Below, one piece after another: positions 45,903-53,581 of a DNA stretch of 64,000 nt. The position numbers and the translations under genes are program-made. The first letter of the stretch is position 1, and the number at the start of each line of letters is the position of its first letter. The stretch covers positions 124,001 through 188,000 of the forward strand of contig JAHCIQ010000008.1 of NCBI GenBank assembly GCA_026129135.1, given 5' to 3'. The notes below the pieces were generated by a model, which saw only the letters and a program-made list of their open reading frames with translations, was not told the origin of the DNA and ran no database searches. Origin of the DNA: Cyanobacteria bacterium TGS_CYA1 (GTDB lineage Bacteria; Cyanobacteriota; Vampirovibrionia; Obscuribacterales; Obscuribacteraceae).

Positions 45903-47411
45903 ATGCACGAACCTATAGATAGAACAACGCACGAGCGCCAGAGCCTCGAGCGTTTGTATAGAACCAAAACACGTCGCGACCATGTTCACAATTTAAAACC
46001 ATTTTTACTAGGCGTCTCTTCTACGGTCGGGCTGGCAACCATTTGTTATGTAGGGTACAGCAATCTGGATAATATCGAGAATTTTATAAATTCGACTCGC
46101 AATGCCATTTCGCATTCAGTCACTATGCCGAATGTTATCGAGCAAAATGCCATCATCGGCACTACCACAAAATCCACTATTACTGGTATAGTCGATTCGA
46201 CTACCCTTACCAGTTCGTATTACTGGACAATGGTTTTGCAGGGTCACGACCAGACTCAGCAAGAAGCCGAATTCGCCCTGGCTGTGCCTGAAGGTTCTGC
46301 TATCACAAGAGTTACGTTGTGGATTAATGGAGTGGCACAAGAAGCTGCTTTCAATAGTACCGAACGTGTCACTCAAGCTTATAACGCCGTGCGTTTTCGT
46401 CGTTTCGACCCCTTGCTTGTAACCTGGGTATCGCCAGGCGTGGTCAAGATAAAAGCTTTTCCAGTCTCAGCCAATAGCGACATGAAAATTCGCCTTGGCA
46501 TGACCAGCCCCATTTCTACCAATAGCGGTGGCGATATTTCTTTGTCTATGCCAAGAATAATAAAGTCGAACATGAATTTTGACTGCGAGCAAGACGTGCA
46601 TCTCGAGTCTGACGTGCCCTTTGTAAGCAATAGAGCCGACATTACAAGCGAGCCTAGCCAGAATGGAAAATATGCAAATCTAGTACGAGGAAATATTCCA
46701 TTCGAACGACTTTCGGATGTAACTATGACTGGCAAACGTAAATTCCCGCTCAATCAATTTGCTGTTCCAGCCAAACACGCTGAAATCGGAAGCTATATCC
46801 TTGCGACACAAGAAACAGATTTGCTTGGAAAGTCAAAATTGAAATTGGAAAAAACGAATACTCGTCCTCGTGCCTTCATAGTCCAGTCTGATGAAGCCGC
46901 GCATCGAATTTCAAACCTGTGGGCAATTGATCAAATTCAAAAAGCCTTCGAGCGTGGTGAGCGTTCAACAGCCGTGCGAATGGCTATGGCTTACAGAGTT
47001 GTTTCGCCAGTCAGCGGTGCCACTGTCCTTTCTTCAGATAGTGATTATCAAAGATTCGGTTTGCATCGCGATATGGGGCGAGTGTACAAAACAAAGGCTT
47101 TTGCCAGACGTGCGATGGATCGCAATTCGATGGCAGAAGAAAGAGAAATGGCTTTTTCGACAGCTACTGGTCCAATGCCTACTGCCGCACCAATGCTTCA
47201 AGGTGCCACCAACGGCAGTGTGGGCCCGCAAGCAAGCGACGCCACTGAGATAACGGGAGTCAACACTCCAGGCGCGGTGCAACTTGAGCCAGCCTTCGAG
47301 CAGAATCTGGCTAAACAGCTTATGTTCAGCCTGGTATTCCTGCTTGTCGCAATGCTACTCTTTGGTAAAAAGCTTTTTGCTAATGTCAAAAAGATGTTCC
47401 GAAAAGCATAG
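45903..47411 (+). CDS. VIT-domain membrane protein
   Basis: This 502-residue protein has two membrane segments (about 30-50 and 468-488) and a large external part between them. That part matches a VIT (vault/inter-alpha-trypsin) domain: EFALAVPEGSAITRVTLWING, AYNAVRFRRFDPLLVTWV and SVSANSD-like segments, then the beta-rich remainder. The usual partner von Willebrand A domain was not found. ATG 45903 has GCGAGGA upstream. It lies between ligD and ku, converging on ku with 14 bases between stops. Confidence 0.75.
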   Translation: MHEPIDRTTHERQSLERLYRTKTRRDHVHNLKPFLLGVSSTVGLATICYVGYSNLDNIENFINSTRNAISHSVTMPNVIEQNAIIGTTTKSTITGIVDSTTLTSSYYWTMVLQGHDQTQQEAEFALAVPEGSAITRVTLWINGVAQEAAFNSTERVTQAYNAVRFRRFDPLLVTWVSPGVVKIKAFPVSANSDMKIRLGMTSPISTNSGGDISLSMPRIIKSNMNFDCEQDVHLESDVPFVSNRADITSEPSQNGKYANLVRGNIPFERLSDVTMTGKRKFPLNQFAVPAKHAEIGSYILATQETDLLGKSKLKLEKTNTRPRAFIVQSDEAAHRISNLWAIDQIQKAFERGERSTAVRMAMAYRVVSPVSGATVLSSDSDYQRFGLHRDMGRVYKTKAFARRAMDRNSMAEEREMAFSTATGPMPTAAPMLQGATNGSVGPQASDATEITGVNTPGAVQLEPAFEQNLAKQLMFSLVFLLVAMLLFGKKLFANVKKMFRKA

Positions 47412-47425
47412 ATTGAAAATGCGAC

Positions 47426-48313
47426 TTAAGCTGCGCCACGACGTTTTGTTTTGTGACTTGCAGCAGATGTAGCCTTACGTTTTGTCACTGTCTTCGATTT
47501 AGTCCTGGCTCGCGCGGCGCTTGCACGCTTTGCGGGCTTGGATTTTTTATCGATTTTATCGACACTTGCTTTAAGAGCCTCGAACAGATTGACCACTCGT
47601 TTTTCGCCTTTTTCTGGCTTTGTTTCTTCAATCGGCTCGCCTTCTATTTTAGCGTCGATTATCTTTTGAAGCGCTTCTCTGTAGTGATCTTCATATTCTT
47701 CGGGAGCAAAATCTTTGCTTAGCAAATCAATGAGACTATTAGCCATGCTGAGCTCTTGTTTTGAAATTTTAGACTCTGGAATTTCTGGTGCTTCTTCAAG
47801 CCTCAGCTCGTCCTGCCAGAGCAGGGTAGTCAATAAAAGCCGCTCTTCGCTTATGCGCAATGCACATAGACGTTCGCGGCTTCTCATCGTTATACGTGCG
47901 ATTGCAAGTTTTTCTTTGCCTTTGAGCGCTTCGCTAAAGAGGGCGAAAGGCTTTTTTGCGCTTGTGTCTGGTTCTAAGTAATAAGTTTTTTCAAAGTAGA
48001 TTGGATCTACTTGTTCGGCATCTACAAAAGCCTGCACATCGATGAGATTTTTACTCGCAAGGGGCAATTGTTCAAAATCGTGTTCGTCTAAAATGACATA
48101 TTGCCCTTTCGAATACTCATAACCTTTCGATATTTCTTCCCACTCAACTTTTCGCTCGCACGAAGGACACCAGCGCATTTCTTTAATGCGAGTCTGGCAT
48201 TTGTCGTGCAACTGGTGAAATGAAATGCTTTTGCTGCTAGTTGCCGAATACAACTTAATTGGAATGTTGACCATTCCAAATCCTATTGCTCCAGACCATA
48301 TAGCGCGTGGCAT
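47426..48313 (-). CDS. ku: Ku homodimeric DNA end-binding protein
   Basis: Bacterial Ku rings double-strand ends and recruits LigD. The 295-residue protein starts MPRAIWSGAIGFGMVNIPIKLYSA, with the HQLHDKCQTRI and RWCPSCERKVEWEEISKGYEY segments. It includes the core LLTTLLWQDELR and a basic Lys/Arg/Ala-rich tail (about 255-295) that may aid DNA binding or LigD contact. It is the last gene of a run (membrane peptide, ECF sigma, ferritin, ku), with one base between ferritin stop and ku start. Confidence 0.95.
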   Translation of the reverse strand: MPRAIWSGAIGFGMVNIPIKLYSATSSKSISFHQLHDKCQTRIKEMRWCPSCERKVEWEEISKGYEYSKGQYVILDEHDFEQLPLASKNLIDVQAFVDAEQVDPIYFEKTYYLEPDTSAKKPFALFSEALKGKEKLAIARITMRSRERLCALRISEERLLLTTLLWQDELRLEEAPEIPESKISKQELSMANSLIDLLSKDFAPEEYEDHYREALQKIIDAKIEGEPIEETKPEKGEKRVVNLFEALKASVDKIDKKSKPAKRASAARARTKSKTVTKRKATSAASHKTKRRGAA

Positions 48314-48314
48314 C

Positions 48315-48854
48315 TTAATTCACCTGCATCAAATCAGAAAGGTCGTCTGCATGCTCTTCTTCTTTGGCAAGAATTTCTTCTAGCATTCGACGTGTGGTCG
48401 GGTCTTTGCTGTTTACGTAATCGATCATTTCGCGATACGAATCGATAGCAATACGTTCTGCAATCAAATCTTCTTTGATCATGTCTTGCAAACCGCGACC
48501 TTCTTTGTATTCTGAGTGGCTGAATTTAGTCAGATTATCTGGATTCAAATCTGGCTCGCCACCTAATTGAGTAATGCGAAGAGCAAGTTTGTCAGCGTGA
48601 TCTTGTTCTTCGTTTGCGTGCTCCAGAAATTCTTGGGCAACTGGTTCTGAATTCAAGCCTTTAGCCATATAATAATGTCTGCGATAGCGCAGTACACAGA
48701 CAAGCTCTGTAGCAAGGGCTGCTTGCAGAAGCTTGATGATTACATCGCGATTTGCGTTATAACCTTGTGTGACTGCTCCTTCTTCAATGTGTCTGCGAGC
48801 CTTTTCGCGAAGCTCTTGCACATTGGTCAAGAAATGAGTTTCTTCAGTTGACAT
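48315..48854 (-). CDS. Ferritin-like (bacterioferritin/DUF-type) iron protein
   Basis: This 179-residue four-helix bundle protein has ferroxidase-like ligands: Glu in ATELVCVLRYRRHYY, Glu-x-x-His in EEQDHADKL, Glu in LIAERIAIDSYREMI and EEEHADD near the end. It likely stores or detoxifies iron, and may protect DNA from Fenton damage. It lies between the ECF sigma gene and ku on one transcript. Confidence 0.85.
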   Translation of the reverse strand: MSTEETHFLTNVQELREKARRHIEEGAVTQGYNANRDVIIKLLQAALATELVCVLRYRRHYYMAKGLNSEPVAQEFLEHANEEQDHADKLALRITQLGGEPDLNPDNLTKFSHSEYKEGRGLQDMIKEDLIAERIAIDSYREMIDYVNSKDPTTRRMLEEILAKEEEHADDLSDLMQVN

Positions 48855-48872
48855 TGTTTTTACCCTCGTTGT

Positions 48873-49478
48873 TTAAGCACACTCTAAATATGAAAAAATG
48901 CGTTTTTGAATCTTGCTGCGGGCTCTTGCGATACGTGATTTGACGGTACCTAATTCGGTATCAGTCAAATGTGCAATTTCTTCATATGACAAACCATCCA
49001 CATCGCGCAGCATCGCTGCGGTGCGGAATTGTTCTGGAATACTCGAAACTGCTTTCTCGAGCACGTTGCTCAGTTCAAGTGAAAGCATTTTACTTTCTGG
49101 TTGCTGCGAACTATCTGCAATTTCTCGAACAGGCTTTGCCATGCCGTCCTCCGCCGTGACAGGTTCGTCTATCGAGACTATCTGAAAACGCGGCATCTTG
49201 CGTAGTTCGTCATAATATAAGTTGGTGACTATTTGCTTGAGCCAGGATTTGAAGGCGCGAGGATCTTTCAATTGATAAATCGAGCGCCAAATACGAATAT
49301 TAGTTTCCTGAATCAGATCAGAATAGTCTTTAAAGCCAGGCACTAATTTGTGCAGAAAATGCACTATTGTCCAGCGATGTCTTTGTAATAAGTGTCGCAG
49401 TGCAATCTCGTCGTTGCGCTGACATGCAAAGATCAATTCCGGGTCGGAAAGGTCTGTGTATGATCTGGATAATGACAT
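48873..49478 (-). CDS. ECF-type RNA polymerase sigma factor
   Basis: This 201-residue sigma-70 group 4 factor has region 2 (DYSDLIQETNIRIWRSIYQ, FKSWLKQIVTNLYYDELR) and region 4 (SIPEQFRTAAMLRDVDGLSYEEIAHLTDTELGTVKSRIARAR). A linker of about 35 residues separates them. Anti-sigma genes often lie next to ECF genes; here the only adjacent candidate is a 48-residue membrane peptide upstream. It likely controls the downstream ferritin and ku genes, but this is inference. GGGAG precedes the ATG. Confidence 0.92.
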   Translation of the reverse strand: MSLSRSYTDLSDPELIFACQRNDEIALRHLLQRHRWTIVHFLHKLVPGFKDYSDLIQETNIRIWRSIYQLKDPRAFKSWLKQIVTNLYYDELRKMPRFQIVSIDEPVTAEDGMAKPVREIADSSQQPESKMLSLELSNVLEKAVSSIPEQFRTAAMLRDVDGLSYEEIAHLTDTELGTVKSRIARARSKIQKRIFSYLECA

Positions 49479-49493
49479 AAAAGGTCTCCCATT

Positions 49494-49640
49494 CTAGGTG
49501 TTTGCACACTTAGGATTTTTTTCCTTATCGCCTTTAGAATTGTCGGGGGTATCCAGTTTGCGCGTTATCCAGCCTATGAGCGCGTTGGCGGCTGTTAAAA
49601 TGACTGTTGTGGAAACAGCTAATATAAGCTTGTTCATCAT
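49494..49640 (-). CDS. 48-residue single-span membrane peptide upstream of ECF sigma
   Basis: A short ORF from ATG 49640, with GAGGGGCAGG upstream, encodes 48 residues: one N-terminal membrane segment (LILAVSTTVILTAANALIGW) and a charged tail ending KNPKCANT. It lies 15 bases upstream of the ECF sigma start on the same strand, so they are almost surely one transcript. It could be a membrane regulator of the sigma factor or a stress peptide; no family is recognised. Confidence 0.65.
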   Translation of the reverse strand: MMNKLILAVSTTVILTAANALIGWITRKLDTPDNSKGDKEKNPKCANT

Positions 49641-49726
49641 AATTTTGCCTGCCCCTCGATTTTATTCTTGCGATTATTAACTGACATAGCACAGATATAT
49701 CTTGCAGTTGCCTCGTATCGAATAGA

Positions 49727-49751
49727 AAAAGCCCAGACCAGCTGGGCTTTT
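49727..49751 (-). terminator. Bidirectional hairpin terminator
   Basis: AAAAGCCCAG and CTGGGCTTTT pair perfectly around an ACCAG loop. It lies downstream of the csbD-like gene on the minus strand and upstream of the ECF-sigma run, so it would separate the two transcripts. Confidence 0.85.
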
Positions 49752-49790
49752 CGAAATTAAAACAAGTTGAAGAATAATCGATATTATTCT

Positions 49791-49838
49791 TAGAACATTA
49801 GAACATTAGAGCTTTAGAGCTTTAGAGCTTTAGAGCTT
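49791..49838. repeat. Six tandem 8-base repeats at the 3' end of the CsbD gene
   Basis: TAGAACAT occurs twice and TAGAGCTT four times head to tail. The last copy overlaps the csbD-like stop codon at 49830-49832. Eight-base units shift frame, so copy change would alter the protein end only if it crossed the stop. Confidence 0.9.
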
Positions 49839-50027
49839 GGTGCAGAAGTCGTCCAATTGTTTTTGGGCTTCTTCTTTTGCCATGCCGTATCTTTCTTGCA
49901 ATTTTCCGGCTAGTTTGTCACGCTCGCCCTCGATCAAAAGCAAATCATCATCGGTGAGCTTCGCCCACTGCTGTTTGACTTTGCCTTGTACCTGTTTCCA
50001 ATTGCCTTTTACTTGATCCCAATTCAT
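49830..50027 (-). CDS. CsbD family stress protein
   Basis: This 65-residue soluble helical protein has the CsbD pattern MNWDQVKGNWKQVQGKVKQQWAKLTDDDL followed by a LQERYGMAKEEAQKQL helix. CsbD proteins are induced in general stress; the molecular role is unknown. ATG 50027 is preferred over GTG 50033 because GAGGTG then acts as the ribosome binding site. It is the last gene of a stress trio. Confidence 0.93.
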   Translation of the reverse strand: MNWDQVKGNWKQVQGKVKQQWAKLTDDDLLLIEGERDKLAGKLQERYGMAKEEAQKQLDDFCTKL

Positions 50028-50052
50028 AATCACACCTCTTTAGATTGACTAG

Positions 50053-50583
50053 CTAGGAGCGTGGCTCCACTTTTTCTTCTGTAACACAATTGATTTCGTT
50101 GGCTTTGGCATTTTTGAAAATGTTTTCTGCCACTTTCACTTGTTCGCCGTTATCTGTGTGAACGGCAATCAAAATTTTGCCGCCTTCGATAACACGACCT
50201 TCGTACTGTTTGGCTTCGATCTCTGGAATTCCCATTCCCACGAGACCGCCGGACAATCCGCCGATGGCGCCACCAACAGCAGCACCACTAAGCGCAGCCA
50301 TTACTGGTCCGGCTGCAATTGCAGGTCCAAGTCCAGGAACGGCAAGCATTCCAGCTCCGACTAACCATCCAAACGCACCGCCGAGTACGGCACCAGTTCC
50401 AGCACCAGTGGAAATACCTTCTGGAGCTTTGCTGTGTTTTTCAAACCCGGCTGTGCGATAGTTGTTGGCGTCAGGCATCAAAATGGAAATATCGTTATTG
50501 ATAAAACCGCTTGATTTGAGACCATTCACCACCATTTCGGCTTGTGGAATGTCGGAACATAATCCTATTACTGCTGTTGACAT
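50053..50583 (-). CDS. Glycine-zipper general stress protein
   Basis: This 176-residue protein has an N-terminal alpha/beta part (AVIGLCSDIPQAEMVVNGLK) typical of YflT/GsiB-type general stress proteins. A Gly/Ala-rich hydrophobic stretch (about 60-130) resembles a glycine zipper that can insert in membranes. A short strand-helix end follows (ILIAVHTDNGEQVKVAENIF). GGGGGA precedes the ATG. It lies between the BON and CsbD genes. Confidence 0.75.
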   Translation of the reverse strand: MSTAVIGLCSDIPQAEMVVNGLKSSGFINNDISILMPDANNYRTAGFEKHSKAPEGISTGAGTGAVLGGAFGWLVGAGMLAVPGLGPAIAAGPVMAALSGAAVGGAIGGLSGGLVGMGIPEIEAKQYEGRVIEGGKILIAVHTDNGEQVKVAENIFKNAKANEINCVTEEKVEPRS

Positions 50584-50595
50584 AATCGTCCCCCT

Positions 50596-50964
50596 TTATT
50601 TTGCGACTACCTCGAGTTCGCTTGCGACGTTGGTTTCACCAGCGCACTCTTTGGCTTTATTAACTAATGATGTGACTTCATCGTTGCTTCTTACAGGTCC
50701 TTTCAATGTGACATGACCTTTTTTGACGATGACTTTTGCATTCTTGGCATAAGAAGACAATGTGCTGTCTTCGACCAATTTTTTGCGAATATCTCTTGCT
50801 AATTGAATATCTGATTTGCTTTCACCGGCATCTTGAGCATTGACTGCCGATTTCTCTTCATGACCTTTGTTGCGAGCTGTGTTGTCGCCTTTTTCTTCAT
50901 CGGCATAAACAGCACTGGTTGAGAGTAAAATTACGACTGCGAGCAATTTATCTAAATTTTTCAT
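50596..50964 (-). CDS. Periplasmic BON-domain protein
   Basis: This 122-residue protein has a signal peptide ending SAVYA (about residue 21). A charged region precedes a single BON domain: LARDIRKKLVEDSTLSSYAKN, then VKKGHVTLKGPVRSNDEVTSLVNKA. OsmY-like proteins of this kind bind membranes and respond to osmotic stress. A strong AAGGAGG lies upstream. It is the first gene of the BON, glycine-zipper, CsbD run. Confidence 0.9.
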   Translation of the reverse strand: MKNLDKLLAVVILLSTSAVYADEEKGDNTARNKGHEEKSAVNAQDAGESKSDIQLARDIRKKLVEDSTLSSYAKNAKVIVKKGHVTLKGPVRSNDEVTSLVNKAKECAGETNVASELEVVAK

Positions 50965-50992
50965 TGAATGTCTTATAGCCTCCTTTGGGCGT

Positions 50993-51033
50993 GGAACTTC
51001 CGCGACAGTATTAGAACTAGCGCGGAAGTTTCC
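50993..51033. promoter_or_regulatory. Inverted repeat upstream of the BON-CsbD stress operon
   Basis: GGAACTTCCGCG and CGCGGAAGTTTCC pair with one bulged base around a 16-base loop, 29 bases before the BON-gene start. On the minus strand the right arm reads GGAAACTTCC, followed by TAATAC. It could be an operator or a 5' leader hairpin. There is no T run. Confidence 0.5.
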
Positions 51034-51059
51034 AAGAAATGTCCTGGCCTAATCGTCGC

Positions 51060-52025
51060 CTAGTCGACACGAATTCCGATTTTGGCGCGCTTGTTATTGA
51101 TGATTGCTACGTCTTTGTCCATTCGAGTAGCAACCTTATCCAGTCTTACCGAAATTTCTTTCGCTTTACTTGGCTTCAATTCGCCATTTTTCATGTATTT
51201 GGTCTGCTTGGATTTGATTTCGTTCAATTCTTTTTTCAACTCAGCAACATATTTAGACGACAGTCTGCCAGCCTTGTATTCATCATCGATTCTGCGTTCG
51301 AGCGAGACTCTTCTGTAATCGAAATCGTTGACGAGCATCAAATTACCTTCGTGCATGACGAATCTTCCACCAACAAGCGGTGTAAGTGCGGGCAAGTGAG
51401 CGATGGATACAATTTCATCGTTAACGGCATTGAGTGAGTTTGCCACTGCAAATGCTTCGTTGAATGTGAAAATGCCGTCCGAATTTTTGTATCTTGCTTC
51501 GAGTGTAATTACATCGTCGAGCTTGGCTTTAAGAGCTGATCCGTTAGCTGCGGAAATTTCGCCGCGTTCGATTGCTTTATTTATTGTATTCTGCAAATCG
51601 AGTATACGAGCATCAATCGAGGTCACAAGCGTTTCGGTGGCGGGTGCTACGACGATGTCGACGATGCGTCCACTGTTGTCAACACTGGCTACCATTCTGC
51701 CGGATGCCTGGTCTACAAAAACCATACCAAATGCGAGTGGTTGTCCATCGATTAATCGTGTTGTCGGGTCAAAAACACCACGTGTTGCACCCGTCAGTGG
51801 ATCAACTACTACGTAGCTTGCGTTTGGCACCAGAGTGAATTCTTTTACGACCGCAGCTGCTGGCGTGGAAACAACTACAGGAACTGGATCTGTGACGACA
51901 GGAGCTGGTTCATTGGTTGTGTATGTTGTGGTTCTAACGATTGTCTCTTCTGCATTGATTGGGCTTGCAGTGAATGCCACCAGTCCTACCAATAGAGGAA
52001 GAGACGCAAGTGTAAGGTATTTCAT
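51060..52025 (-). CDS. Secreted protein with two helical repeats and EF-hand-like loops
   Basis: This 321-residue protein has a signal peptide (about residues 1-25, ending PINA). A Thr/Pro/Val-rich linker leads to a PRC-barrel-like beta segment (VVDPLTGATRGVFDP, VDQASGRMVASVDNSGRIVDI). Two copies of a ~65-residue helical unit follow. In them, KNSDGIFTFNEA and MKNGELKPSKAK occupy the position of an EF-hand loop. The unit is shared with the protein at 42960-43295. Function is unknown; it is likely exported. Confidence 0.72.
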   Translation of the reverse strand: MKYLTLASLPLLVGLVAFTASPINAEETIVRTTTYTTNEPAPVVTDPVPVVVSTPAAAVVKEFTLVPNASYVVVDPLTGATRGVFDPTTRLIDGQPLAFGMVFVDQASGRMVASVDNSGRIVDIVVAPATETLVTSIDARILDLQNTINKAIERGEISAANGSALKAKLDDVITLEARYKNSDGIFTFNEAFAVANSLNAVNDEIVSIAHLPALTPLVGGRFVMHEGNLMLVNDFDYRRVSLERRIDDEYKAGRLSSKYVAELKKELNEIKSKQTKYMKNGELKPSKAKEISVRLDKVATRMDKDVAIINNKRAKIGIRVD

Positions 52026-52199
52026 GGTTTGGTCCCCTTATTCTTCATCCTCTCTAGATTTTCGAAATGAATGCTGCCGTGAAGACGCGGGCATAAATTT
52101 CCTGACTTTTATGTAGCATAAGCCGTTTAAATCGCCGTATGAGTCATGAGGGCGATGCTGACGTGCTACAGAAAATATAAAAATGGGAGGGTAAGCAGT

Positions 52200-52697
52200 A
52201 TGACTGTTGCAGCGGAACGACCTGCTAAAAGCAATTCTAAAATAAAGGAAGAAGATAGATATAAATTCGTCTTAGAAGAAGCTCGAACTGTTTTGCCAGG
52301 ATTGCAAGCGTTGTTTGGTTTCCAGTTAATTACTGTTTTCAATCCAAACTTTGATAAAATGATCCCGTTTGATCAACAAGCATATTGGGTCGCACTATTA
52401 CTGATAACGGTGGCAATGTGTTTGCTAATGACTCCTGCTGCTTATGACCGTCAGACAAAATGTCATCACGACCCCAAGCATTTTGAAAAAGTTGCAACCG
52501 TCTTGATTACATGCGCACTCTTTCCATTCATGTTGGCGCTGAGTATCGATACCTATATAGTTACACGCGAAATGTTCCATTCAGCATCGATGGCATTGAC
52601 TACTGGATTAACCGTGCTTGGGGTGTTTGGTGTATTATGGTACGGTTTTCCTATATATATGAATGCCACCCATAATTTTGACAAACACAAGCATTAA
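52200..52697 (+). CDS. DUF6328 integral membrane protein
   Basis: From ATG 52200, with GGGAGGG upstream, this protein has 165 residues. It starts with a charged segment and the RYKFVLEEARTVLPGLQALFGFQL motif typical of DUF6328. Three further hydrophobic segments follow, ending NFDKHKH. Function is unknown; members recur in soil bacteria with stress loci. It overlaps the pgl start by 35 bases. Confidence 0.85.
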   Translation: MTVAAERPAKSNSKIKEEDRYKFVLEEARTVLPGLQALFGFQLITVFNPNFDKMIPFDQQAYWVALLLITVAMCLLMTPAAYDRQTKCHHDPKHFEKVATVLITCALFPFMLALSIDTYIVTREMFHSASMALTTGLTVLGVFGVLWYGFPIYMNATHNFDKHKH

Positions 52698-53415
52698 ATT
52701 AAGAATCCAGCCAGACGCAGATGCAGTCGCTAACGCAGCAGCCCAAATGATTTTCGAGCGAGCAAATGATAGTAACGACAGATTCAGTATTTGTCTTTCT
52801 GGCGGCTCGACTCCCAAAGCTTTATATCAAATTCTTGCAAGTTCGCTTTATTCACAACGCTTTCCCTGGAAACGAGTGCATTGGTTTTTTGGTGATGAAC
52901 GTTTTGTTTCTCACGATGACAATATGAGCAATTTCAAAATGGTGCGTGATTCGATGTTCGATCACGTGCCAATTCCAGAAGAAAATATTCACGCCGTGAA
53001 CACTTCTTATCCAACTGCAGCTGAAGCTGCAAATGACTACGAACAGCGATTGAAGGCATATTATGGTTCCCAGCAAATGGAACACAACAAGCCTATTTTC
53101 GATTACACGCTGATGGGAATGGGCGACGATGGACATACTGCGTCCTTGTTTCCCGGCACAGAGGTTTTGAATGAAACCAAAAAATGGTGCGATGCTGTAT
53201 GTGGTGTCAAAGCAGAAGACCGAATCACACTTACTTATCCTGTTTTGAATGCAAGCAGGGTAATGATGTTTTTGGTGGCATCTAAAAATAAGCGCGAAGT
53301 GTTAACCAAAATCGTCAATGGTGACACGTCGTTTCCTGCCGCACGCGTCAAGCCCTGGGGCAACCTCATCTGGCTCGTGGACCAGGATGCGGCTCCTGTT
53401 GTTGCTTCGACTTAG
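52663..53415 (+). CDS. pgl: 6-phosphogluconolactonase
   Basis: This enzyme hydrolyses 6-phosphogluconolactone in the oxidative pentose phosphate path. It has 250 residues of DevB type. ICLSGGSTPKALYQIL binds the phosphate; WKRVHWFFGDERFVSHDDNMSN and LMGMGDDGHTASLFPGT hold active-site residues. It is followed by a hairpin and lies about 0.9 kb from zwf, which is on the opposite strand. Confidence 0.94.
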   Translation: MPPIILTNTSIKLRIQPDADAVANAAAQMIFERANDSNDRFSICLSGGSTPKALYQILASSLYSQRFPWKRVHWFFGDERFVSHDDNMSNFKMVRDSMFDHVPIPEENIHAVNTSYPTAAEAANDYEQRLKAYYGSQQMEHNKPIFDYTLMGMGDDGHTASLFPGTEVLNETKKWCDAVCGVKAEDRITLTYPVLNASRVMMFLVASKNKREVLTKIVNGDTSFPAARVKPWGNLIWLVDQDAAPVVAST

Positions 53416-53428
53416 TAAGGTGAATTTT

Positions 53429-53467
53429 TTTTCGTCTGTTTTGCAGGCCCTGCGATCCAGACGAAAA
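53429..53467 (+). terminator. Hairpin after pgl
   Basis: TTTTCGTCTG and CAGACGAAAA form a perfect ten-base stem, with GCAGG/CCTGC pairing inside the loop. It begins 14 bases after the pgl stop and is followed by GTTTT. A terminator is likely, although the T run is short. Confidence 0.55.
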
Positions 53468-53518
53468 GTTTTAAAGCACTTTCTGCTAATGCTCGATATT
53501 TAAAAGTTGAATGGATCT

Positions 53519-53560
53519 CGTGACACGTGACGCGTGACACGTGACACGTGACACGTGACC
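53519..53560. repeat. Six tandem heptanucleotide repeats (CGTGACA)
   Basis: CGTGACA occurs four times exactly and twice with one change (CGTGACG, CGTGACC), head to tail. The unit creates CACGTG palindromes. Heptanucleotide short tandem repeats are known from cyanobacterial intergenic DNA. It lies between pgl and the sigma region-4 protein. Confidence 0.92.
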
Positions 53561-53581
53561 CAGGACACACAAGGGATGTCC

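Noticed and set aside
49791..49838. CRISPR-like array from the 8-base repeats
   Set aside because: Units are 8 bases with no spacers and no cas genes nearby.
53519..53560. CRISPR repeat or iteron origin from CGTGACA copies
   Set aside because: The units have no spacers, and no replication gene or DnaA-box cluster is nearby.
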